Source: Actinoplanes sandaracinus (GTDB taxonomy: Bacteria > Actinomycetota > Actinomycetes > Mycobacteriales > Micromonosporaceae). Taken from it: a stretch of 64,000 bases of DNA. The notes beneath the pieces were generated by a model. That model saw only the letters and a list, made by a program, of their open reading frames with translations, did no database searches and was not told the DNA's origin. The DNA is taken from the NCBI RefSeq assembly GCF_030009775.1, contig NZ_JASCTH010000013.1, positions 1 to 64,000 of the forward strand, read 5' to 3'. The position numbers and the translations under genes are program-made. Each line of letters opens with the position of its first letter. Within the stretch, counting starts at the first letter, position 1. Shown one piece after another: positions 1-6,205 of this stretch.

Positions 1-194
1 CGCATCGCGTCGTCGGTGAGGGTCAGGGCGTTCAGGCCGCCGGCGTGATCGACTGTCACGGTGACGTCGCCGTCGGGTGATTCCGCGGTGGCGTCGATCT
101 GTTTCATGCGCCGGGTGAGTTCCAGGGTGGTTTCGGTCTGTTGCTGGACGCGCCACTGCCAGTCGGCGAGCAGGTCCTCCGGGTCCTGTGGCAT
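1..194 (-). CDS. YbaB/EbfC-like protein, second copy (partial, runs off left edge)
   Basis: The start codon (ATG at 194) and about the first 64 codons are identical to the complete YbaB-like gene at 2476-2865 because both lie in the 413-bp duplication. The N-terminus begins MPQDPEDLLADWQWRVQQQ. Whether the rest of this copy is intact cannot be seen. If the duplication covers the entire cassette, a second espC-like and WXG-like gene should follow to the left, outside the window. Confidence 0.75.
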   Translation of the reverse strand, partial: MPQDPEDLLADWQWRVQQQTETTLELTRRMKQIDATAESPDGDVTVTVDHAGGLNALTLTDDAM

Positions 195-346
195 GGCTTC
201 CCCTCCCCGCCGGGATGCACCGGTCCGCGATCCGTGGCGGATCGCGGGCGCCCACCGAAGCGGGCGCCCACACTGGTACACACCCGCGAGCGGGGGCGGG
301 TTCAACCGAATCAGCTCCATCGACCCGCCGGGGGCACCTCCGAGCG

Positions 347-413
347 TCAGGCGGCGGCCGGCACCGGCGCGGAACGCCACTGTTCCGAGCCGAACACCTC
401 GTAGCGGATCCGC
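347..413 (-). pseudogene. 3' stub of flavohemoprotein gene (duplication by-product)
   Basis: This is the last 22 or so codons and stop of hmp, identical to 3018-3084, encoding an end of the form RYEVFGSEQWRSAPVPAAA. Nothing to the right of 413 matches hmp. It is a non-functional remnant carried along by the duplication and marks the breakpoint. Confidence 0.9.
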
Positions 414-554
414 GTCCTCGTCGACGGCACCGGCTTCGCCGCAGAACCGCCCACCTCAACCGCGCCGACTTCCTGCCCACCTCACCGCCGTCGGTCGCCG
501 GTCCGGACGAGATCAGCGAGGTACGCGTAACCACGCGTCGGCCGCCACGGGGGC

Positions 555-1148
555 CTACCTTCGGCGGCGGAATCGAAGCAACTCGCGGATCATCAGAACG
601 GCGATGAAACCGGGCAGAAGAGCGGCGATCGCCAGCGGGAAGCCGAGCCAGGTGAGCCACTGGCGCTGCTGACGGTCCTCGCGGGAGAGCTGCCTGCTCT
701 GCTTGTGCAGGCCGTGGTCACCGACGCGGATATCCCGGCCGATGTCGGCAGGGCTGAAGATGCCGTCGTTCACCAGGTCGTCGATGTCTCCGTCGTCCCA
801 TCGAACGGTGACGTCACAACGATGCCAGTAACCGAAGCCTTTGTTGCTGACCGGCCCATGCTCTCGGCAGTGGTCGACGGCGGCCCGGCCGGATCGATCG
901 GCGTCCTCGAAGTCACGCCCGGCCAGCCGGATGAGAGTGATGCCGGAGCCGAGAAGAACGAGGCTGAGCAGCACGATTCCGGCCAGGACCGCGGCCGAGC
1001 GTATCGCGCTGCCCGATCGCCGGCTGACGACAGCTGACTGCGGCCCGGAGCTGGCGGCTTCCCGTTCGGACTCCTCGCGGTCGAGCTGGGCCTTGAGTGC
1101 TCGGATCTCGGCGAGGCGCCGGGCCGTCCGGTCGTCACGCGACTCCAT
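555..1148 (-). CDS. Two-TM membrane protein of type VII cassette (DUF6346-like)
   Basis: 197 residues. The first 35 residues are charged and probably helical/coiled (RRLAEIRALKAQLDREESE). A transmembrane segment lies near residues 53-76 and a second near 166-186. Between them is a roughly 85-residue presumably extracytoplasmic domain with two cysteines (DHCREHG and HRCDV) that could form a disulfide. It starts 12 bp after the WXG-like gene and is co-directional, so it is probably the last gene of that operon. The arrangement resembles actinobacterial DUF6346 proteins found beside WXG100 genes; that family assignment is from memory and tentative. A role as membrane partner of the secreted proteins is inference. 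Confidence 0.75.
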   Translation of the reverse strand: MESRDDRTARRLAEIRALKAQLDREESEREAASSGPQSAVVSRRSGSAIRSAAVLAGIVLLSLVLLGSGITLIRLAGRDFEDADRSGRAAVDHCREHGPVSNKGFGYWHRCDVTVRWDDGDIDDLVNDGIFSPADIGRDIRVGDHGLHKQSRQLSREDRQQRQWLTWLGFPLAIAALLPGFIAVLMIRELLRFRRRR

Positions 1149-1160
1149 GCGGATCCCTCC

Positions 1161-2159
1161 TCAGGCAGGAAGAACGATGGGCGTCGGCTCGGCGCCGCCA
1201 TCGCTAGTATTGTCGGCGGCCGATCCGCTGTTCTGGGAACCATTGGTCTGTGCCGCGGAACGCCCGGTGTTGACGAGGACCTGCCGGGTGGGGCCATAGA
1301 CGCGGATGTCCCCCTGGCGGAGCACGCCATAGGCGTCAGGCCATGCTTTCCATCCCTGCTTGGCGATGTCGGCGGCCTCCGCCCGGTGCGCCACCAGACG
1401 CAGAACGTTCGCGTTGGCCTGTCCGATCTCGGCCAGGAATCCCTGCAGCTTTCCGGTGAGCAGGCTGATCTCGTTGATCTGTGCGAACAGCCCTTTCAGC
1501 ACGGTCAGGATCCTCGTGCTGGCGTCGAAGGCCAGCAGAGTGATCTCGGCGATCGCCTTGGGCGCCAGCACGCCGGTGGCCGCTTGCAGCGCTTTGGAGA
1601 TCATGGCGCCGACCACCTGGGCGATGATGTCACGGATCGTGTTGCGAGCCACCCCGACGATCGCCCCCAGGACGGTGGCCGCCTTGCTCATGCCGTCCGC
1701 GACCTTGCCCATCGCCTGGATCGACTCAGCATGATCGTGTGCCCGTTTCCGGTAGGCGTCGGCCGACTCGGCTGTCCAGCCGGCAGTCGAGCTCTTGACC
1801 TCCGCGACGTAGAGGCCCGCCGCGTCGTAGAGGCGCTTCTCGATGTTCTTCCAGCTCTGCGCGTGCCCCTCGATGGCTTTGGGGTCGCCCATCAACTTGT
1901 CGAGCGGCTCACGCAGGATGCTCCAATGTTCCATGAGCCAGCCGACACCGGCGGCGAAGGCACTCTGGAGCGGGTCCATGACCGTGCCGAGGGCGGACAG
2001 GAGGGTCGCGACCCCGTTGCCGGCGGCCCCGACCCAGTCGCCGCTGAACGCGTTGTCCACGAATCCGCTGGTGGACTCAAGGATGCCGGCGCCCTCGTAC
2101 ATCTTGGTCCGGCTCTCGGGAGCGATCAGGCTCGCCCGGCCGACGTAGGTCTCGCTCAT
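1161..2159 (-). CDS. WXG100-like type VII secretion substrate, long form
   Basis: 332 residues from ATG at 2159, which overlaps the stop of the upstream gene in an ATGA junction and so is translationally coupled. The W-x-E/G signature of WXG proteins appears as GWTAESADAYRKRA near residues 125-140, within a long helical region. Residues about 155-250 are Ala/Val/Ile-rich and amphipathic (VLGAIVGVARNTI, MISKALQAATGVL), as in EspB-like or channel-forming type VII substrates. The C-terminal 35 residues are low-complexity Ser/Asn/Gly. No classical toxin domain is recognised. It may be a structural or effector substrate exported with the EspC-like partner; the system's ATPase (EccC) is not in the window. 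Confidence 0.75.
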   Translation of the reverse strand: MSETYVGRASLIAPESRTKMYEGAGILESTSGFVDNAFSGDWVGAAGNGVATLLSALGTVMDPLQSAFAAGVGWLMEHWSILREPLDKLMGDPKAIEGHAQSWKNIEKRLYDAAGLYVAEVKSSTAGWTAESADAYRKRAHDHAESIQAMGKVADGMSKAATVLGAIVGVARNTIRDIIAQVVGAMISKALQAATGVLAPKAIAEITLLAFDASTRILTVLKGLFAQINEISLLTGKLQGFLAEIGQANANVLRLVAHRAEAADIAKQGWKAWPDAYGVLRQGDIRVYGPTRQVLVNTGRSAAQTNGSQNSGSAADNTSDGGAEPTPIVLPA

Positions 2160-2476
2160 CGTCCGGGCTCCCGGAAGCTCAGGATCTGGGCGGCTTCGCT
2201 GTCGGTCAGGCTGATGTTCACCGTGAGGGCACGCAGCAGATCGGCGAGATGTGCCGTCGCATCGGTTCCGGTCCGCATCTCCTGGACCGCGTGATCCTGC
2301 GCCATGTTGAGGAACGGCAGGATCAGAACGCTGGGCCACTCGCCGTATACCTCGTCATGCTGATCAAGGTAGGAGGTGGCTGCGGCGACCTCGGCGAGCA
2401 TGTCAGCGATGTTGTCCACCATTGTCGCGTGCGAGCCGACCGCCTCGACGTCGATGTGGAGCTCCGGTACGGCCAT
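2156..2476 (-). CDS. EspC-like / WXG100-family small type VII secretion protein
   Basis: 106 residues beginning MAVPELHIDVEAVGSHATMVDNIADMLAEV. It has the length and all-helical pattern of WXG100/EspC (DUF2580) proteins, with a short turn around YGEWPS in the middle. These proteins act as paired helical-hairpin substrates of ESX secretion. Its ATG overlaps the stop of the YbaB-like gene by one base (TGATG) and its own stop overlaps the next start (ATGA), so three genes form one coupled operon. Partner specificity cannot be deduced. Confidence 0.8.
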   Translation of the reverse strand: MAVPELHIDVEAVGSHATMVDNIADMLAEVAAATSYLDQHDEVYGEWPSVLILPFLNMAQDHAVQEMRTGTDATAHLADLLRALTVNISLTDSEAAQILSFREPGR

Positions 2477-2865
2477 CACCGACCACGCTCCCGGCGGTCG
2501 TCGCACGGTGGGGCGGGGAACTGTTCGGCGTAGGTGTCGGCGACGAACGACGTGGTGGCGGAGTCGGCGCCGTAGATGCTTCTGGCCAGCTCGGCCATGC
2601 CTTCCGCGAGCTGGAACTGCGCCCTGCGGGCGGTGTCCAGGATGAGCCGTGCCAGCTCGTCCGGATACCGTCGCATCGCGTCGTCGGTGAGGGTCAGGGC
2701 GTTCAGGCCGCCGGCGTGATCGACTGTCACGGTGACGTCGCCGTCGGGTGATTCCGCGGTGGCGTCGATCTGTTTCATGCGCCGGGTGAGTTCCAGGGTG
2801 GTTTCGGTCTGTTGCTGGACGCGCCACTGCCAGTCGGCGAGCAGGTCCTCCGGGTCCTGTGGCAT
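2476..2865 (-). CDS. YbaB/EbfC family DNA-binding-like protein (type VII-associated)
   Basis: 129 residues. The central part (GDVTVTVDHAGGLNALTLTDDAMRRYPDELARLILDTARRAQ) matches the YbaB/EbfC fold, a dimeric nucleoid-associated protein. Actinobacteria often carry such a gene immediately before EspC/WXG100 genes. The first 35 residues form a predicted helix (LLADWQWRVQQQTETTLELTRRMKQI). ATG at 2865 has a purine-rich GGGGAAGCC upstream. The first 194 bp belong to the 413-bp duplication, so another copy of this 5' end occurs at 1-194. Confidence 0.8.
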   Translation of the reverse strand: MPQDPEDLLADWQWRVQQQTETTLELTRRMKQIDATAESPDGDVTVTVDHAGGLNALTLTDDAMRRYPDELARLILDTARRAQFQLAEGMAELARSIYGADSATTSFVADTYAEQFPAPPCDDRRERGR

Positions 2866-3084
2866 GGCTTCCCCTCCCCGCCGGGATGCACCGGTCCGCG
2901 ATCCGTGGCGGATCGCGGGCGCCCACCGAAGCGGGCGCCCACACTGGTACACACCCGCGAGCGGGGGCGGGTTCAACCGAATCAGCTCCATCGACCCGCC
3001 GGGGGCACCTCCGAGCGTCAGGCGGCGGCCGGCACCGGCGCGGAACGCCACTGTTCCGAGCCGAACACCTCGTAGCGGATCCGC
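2672..3084. repeat. Right copy of the 413-bp direct duplication
   Basis: Identical to 1-413. It spans the 5' half of the YbaB-like gene, the 152-bp intergenic region and the last 67 bp of hmp. The intergenic part contains a twice-repeated CGGGCGCCCAC block (around 2917 and 2933) with self-complementary GGGCGCCC cores. That block is a candidate promoter/operator for the type VII operon, and both cassette copies would therefore share it. Confidence 0.95.
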
Positions 3085-4232
3085 TCATCGGGGATGCCAC
3101 GCAGGTGCAGACCGGCCCGGACGGCCCGCATGAACGGCATCGGACCGCAGAGATAGACCTCGGCGTCCGGGTGGACCGGGATCAGGTCGGTGTCGATCCG
3201 GCCGGTGTACGTGTCCGGGCCGGCGGCCGCCTGCTCGTACCAGCGCAGGCTGCGGAAGGAACGCAGCCGGGCCCCGTTGGCCGTGATGTCGGCGCGCAAC
3301 GGGTGCCGGTCCGGGGCGCGGTCGGCGTGCACCGCGGTCACCGCCCGGATGGGCTGGGTACGCGCCACGTGCTCCAGCATCGCCGCCATCGGGGTGATCC
3401 CCACCCCCGCGCTGATCAGCAGCAGGGGGGCGTCGCCGGGCCGCAGTGTCAGGTCGCCGAACGGCCGGCTGACCGGCAGTTCGTCGCCGACGCCGACGTG
3501 GTCGTGCAGGAACCCGGACACCACTCCGTCAGGGGCGCCGCCGGACCCGCGGACACGCCGCACGGTGATCCGCAGCGTCCCGCCGGTCGCCGCCTGGGAC
3601 AGCGAGTACTGCCGCAGCTGGCGTCCCGCGCCGGGCAGGTCGGCGGCGACTGTCACGTACTGGCCGGGCCGGAAGTCGGGCGCGGGCCCGCCGTCGGCCG
3701 GGACCAGCACGAACGAGACCGTGTCGGCCGCCTCGGCGACCTTCTGCGCCACGGTGAAGGTGCGCCACGGGTCGTCGCCGTCCGCTCCGGCTTCGGCGTA
3801 GAGGCGCGCCTCACGGCCGATCAGCCGGGCCGCGAACAGCCAGTAGACCTCGTCCCAGGCGGCGGCGATCTCGGGTGTGACGGCGTCGCCGAGCACCGTG
3901 CCGACGGCGCGGAGCAGGTAGCGGCCGACCATCGTGTACTGCTCCGGGCGGATGCCGAGGGCGCAGTGCCGGTGCGCGATCCGCTCGACGATGTGTTCGA
4001 ACGCCGACGGCGAGGGCCCGGCGCCGATCAGATGGGCGGCGTACGCGGCGACCGCCCCGGACAACGCGCTCCGCTGCTCACCGGTGGCCTGCGCGCTGCG
4101 GCTGAACAGGTTCAGCAGCTCCGGGTTCTCCCCGAGCATCGTCCGGTAGAAGACGCTGGAGATCGTTTCGAGGTGTTCGCCGACGACCGGCAGGGTGGCC
4201 TCGATGACCGGGGCACTGGATGCGGACAGCAT
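3018..4232 (-). CDS. hmp: Flavohemoprotein (nitric oxide dioxygenase)
   Basis: 404 residues, the usual Hmp length. The N-terminal globin domain (about 1-140) shows SVFYRTML (B10 Tyr) and IAHRHCALGIRPEQY around the proximal haem histidine. An FAD-binding barrel (about 150-255) carries LRQYSLSQ. The NAD-binding domain (about 265-390) has GVGITPM and CGPMPFM. The enzyme converts NO plus O2 to nitrate using NAD(P)H in the cytoplasm. The ATG at 4232 has AAGGAG seven bases upstream and lies 13 bp after nsrR, so the two are one operon. Its last 67 bp are duplicated at 347-413. Confidence 0.96.
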   Translation of the reverse strand: MLSASSAPVIEATLPVVGEHLETISSVFYRTMLGENPELLNLFSRSAQATGEQRSALSGAVAAYAAHLIGAGPSPSAFEHIVERIAHRHCALGIRPEQYTMVGRYLLRAVGTVLGDAVTPEIAAAWDEVYWLFAARLIGREARLYAEAGADGDDPWRTFTVAQKVAEAADTVSFVLVPADGGPAPDFRPGQYVTVAADLPGAGRQLRQYSLSQAATGGTLRITVRRVRGSGGAPDGVVSGFLHDHVGVGDELPVSRPFGDLTLRPGDAPLLLISAGVGITPMAAMLEHVARTQPIRAVTAVHADRAPDRHPLRADITANGARLRSFRSLRWYEQAAAGPDTYTGRIDTDLIPVHPDAEVYLCGPMPFMRAVRAGLHLRGIPDERIRYEVFGSEQWRSAPVPAAA

Positions 4233-4245
4233 GGGGGTCTCCTTG

Positions 4246-4683
4246 CTAGACACGGTGAGAGCCGAGGGTGAGCAGGACCTGCCGCACCGGCGGGGCGGCC
4301 AGGTCACCGACCGTGAGGGGGTCGAGCGAGGCGTAGAACGCCTCCTGTGCGACGCGCAGCGCCCCGCGCAGCCGGCAGCCGCCGCTCAGCGGGCAGGCCG
4401 GCTCGCCCTCGCAGTCGACGACCTCGGTGTCACCCTCGAGGTCGCGGACCAGCCCACCGATGGACGCTCCGGCCGCGCCGGTGGCGAGCCGGACGCCGCC
4501 GCCCCGGCCACGCACCGTCTCCAGCAGGCCCCGGTGCTGGAGCCGCTGAACCACCTTGGCGAGGTGGCTGCGGGGGACCACGACCGCGTCCGCCAGCGAG
4601 TCGATGGTGTGCAGGTCGTCCGGCCGGGCGGCGGCGAGCATCAGGACGCGGAGGCCGATGTCGGTGGAGCGGTTCAGTCGCAC
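4246..4683 (-). CDS. nsrR: NsrR, Rrf2-family NO-sensing repressor
   Basis: 145 residues. An N-terminal winged helix (MRLNRSTDIGLRVLMLAA...SHLAKVVQRLQHRGLLETVRGRGGGVRLA) is followed by a three-cysteine cluster (DCEGEPACPLSGGC, about residues 90-104) that ligates an Fe-S cluster in NsrR. NO damages the cluster and releases DNA. Direct linkage to hmp, the classical NsrR target, makes the assignment firm. It probably represses its own promoter through the palindrome at 4700-4719. Confidence 0.93.
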   Translation of the reverse strand: MRLNRSTDIGLRVLMLAAARPDDLHTIDSLADAVVVPRSHLAKVVQRLQHRGLLETVRGRGGGVRLATGAAGASIGGLVRDLEGDTEVVDCEGEPACPLSGGCRLRGALRVAQEAFYASLDPLTVGDLAAPPVRQVLLTLGSHRV

Positions 4684-4699
4684 GCGTCGACCGTACTAA

Positions 4700-4719
4700 A
4701 AGAGGACTATAGGATTCTT
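4700..4719 (-). promoter_or_regulatory. Probable NsrR operator overlapping the nsrR-hmp -10 box
   Basis: The 20 bases aagaggactataggattctt form an imperfect dyad (7 of 10 positions pair) centred on CTATAG, starting 17 bp upstream of the nsrR ATG. On the minus strand it contains TATAGT, a good -10 hexamer. It is AT-rich compared with its surroundings and has the 10-10 architecture of NsrR sites. That the repressor occludes the -10 box here is inference. Confidence 0.6.
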
Positions 4720-4728
4720 GTTTTGAGC

Positions 4729-4768
4729 CTTAAATCACGGAGGGGGCGCACCCCCTCCGTGATTTAAG
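4729..4768. terminator. Strong intrinsic terminator after the arabinanase operon
   Basis: A perfect 18-bp inverted repeat (4729-4746 and 4751-4768) with a CGCA loop starts 3 bp after the stop codon of the GH43 gene and ends before the nsrR promoter. It insulates the two minus-strand operons. Confidence 0.9.
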
Positions 4769-4771
4769 CGA

Positions 4772-6193
4772 TCAGCTGAGTCTGAACACCGTCGCCTTGT
4801 CGGCGACCGTGATCCGTCCACCGGCATGGCGCAGGTACTTTCCGGGCGTGACCCGGATGGTCACGCCGCCCTTGGTCGCGATCCGGGTCACCGGCGTACC
4901 GGTGGCGCTCAGCGACACGGTCGTGCCGCTGACCGTGACGAACTTGCCCGGCTGGTCGACGGACTGGATCGTCTCGGTGCCGTCGGCGGCCGCGACGAAC
5001 CGGAACTGGGTCAGCTCCAGCTCCCGAGGCGCGTGCGCGGCCCGGATCACGTCACCCTCGTGCTTGACGAACGAGCGCGGCTTGTCCGACGGCGACAGCC
5101 GGACGATCGGCCCGCCCGACCCCACCGGGATGCCGAACATCGGCGTCCCGTCCTCGTGCCAGTAGACCTTCTGCACACGGGTGTGCCGGTTGGGGTCGTA
5201 GAGCGGGTCGCCGGTGATCGCCTTGTAGTCGCGGGCGTGGTAGACCAGCACGTCCGTGACGCCGTCCTCGGCGACCGTGAACGAGTTGTGGCCGGGTCCG
5301 AAGCGCTTGGTCGCCTCGTTGGTGACGAAGATCGGGTCCGGGTTCTTGACCCAGCTCTCCCGCTTGAGCAGATCGTCGCCGGCGGAGGCGGTGAGCAGGC
5401 CCATGCAGTAGTTCGCGTCGGTCGCGGCGGCCGAGTAGGTGATGAACACCTTCCCGTTGCGGATCAGCACCGCCGGGCCCTCGTTGACCTTGAACCCGAT
5501 GACCTCCCAGCTCCTGGTGGGCGTGGCGATCCGGGTGGGCTTGGTCTTGAGCGTCCACGGGTTCGCCATCTCGGCGATGTAGAGGCTGGTGTTGACCGCG
5601 ATCTCCGGCTCACTCTGCGCCCACACGAGGTACTGCCGGCCCTTGTGGGTGAAGCTGGTGGCGTCGAGGGTGAAGCCGTCCCACTCGGTGGCGAGCTGGC
5701 CCTTGAGGGTCCAGCCGGCCGGGTCGCGCGGGTCGTCGAGCGCCGACTCCATCACGTAGGTGCGGATCCGGAACACTTCACCGGCGTCGCCGGCGGCGAA
5801 GTAGATGTACCACTTCCCGCCGATCCGGTGCAGCTCCGGCGCCCAGATGTGACCGCCCATCTTCCCACTGGTGGGACGGCGCCAGATGACCGTCTCCTCG
5901 GCGCCGGCCAGTCCGGCGATGGTGGGCGCGCCGCGCACGATCAGGCGGTCGTACTCCGGCACCGAGGCGGTGAAGTAGTACATGCCGCCGACCGGCTTGG
6001 TGATCCAGGGGTCGGCGCGCTGGCTGATCAGCGGGTCCACGGTGGGCACCCCGTAGATCGCGGCGTCGCTGGGCAGTGGCCCGGGCTGCGGGGCGCCTTC
6101 CGCGCCGCTGGCGGTGAGCGCGCCGACGGCGCCGGCGGCGGTCACCCCGAGCGAACCTCGCAGCAGGGTACGGCGACTGAATGCGTACGTCAT
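4772..6193 (-). CDS. Tat-exported GH43 arabinosidase with C-terminal AbfB-like domain
   Basis: 473 residues. A twin-arginine signal SRRTLLRGSLG (residues 6-16) precedes an Ala-rich h-region, cleaved near 33. The five-bladed GH43 domain spans about 45-365, with the catalytic triad visible as D61 (RADPWI), D177 (LDATS) and E238 (VNEGPA). The last 100 residues (from RSFVKHEGDVIRAAH) resemble an AbfB/CBM42 arabinose-binding trefoil. It probably removes L-arabinose from arabinan or arabinoxylan outside the cell. It follows the GH51 gene by 12 bp in one operon. Confidence 0.9.
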   Translation of the reverse strand: MTYAFSRRTLLRGSLGVTAAGAVGALTASGAEGAPQPGPLPSDAAIYGVPTVDPLISQRADPWITKPVGGMYYFTASVPEYDRLIVRGAPTIAGLAGAEETVIWRRPTSGKMGGHIWAPELHRIGGKWYIYFAAGDAGEVFRIRTYVMESALDDPRDPAGWTLKGQLATEWDGFTLDATSFTHKGRQYLVWAQSEPEIAVNTSLYIAEMANPWTLKTKPTRIATPTRSWEVIGFKVNEGPAVLIRNGKVFITYSAAATDANYCMGLLTASAGDDLLKRESWVKNPDPIFVTNEATKRFGPGHNSFTVAEDGVTDVLVYHARDYKAITGDPLYDPNRHTRVQKVYWHEDGTPMFGIPVGSGGPIVRLSPSDKPRSFVKHEGDVIRAAHAPRELELTQFRFVAAADGTETIQSVDQPGKFVTVSGTTVSLSATGTPVTRIATKGGVTIRVTPGKYLRHAGGRITVADKATVFRLS

Positions 6194-6205
6194 GGCTGCG
6201 TCCCC

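Larger units (their letters stand above)
1..413. repeat. Left copy of a 413-bp direct duplication
   Basis: This segment is identical base for base to 2672-3084, read by eye. It begins inside a YbaB-like gene and ends 13 bases into sequence shared with the 3' end of hmp, where the two copies diverge (left continues gtcctcg, right continues tcatcg). The left limit is the window edge, so the true repeat may be longer. It is a direct repeat with a period of 2671 bp, as expected of a tandem duplication of the whole type VII cassette. Confidence 0.95.
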
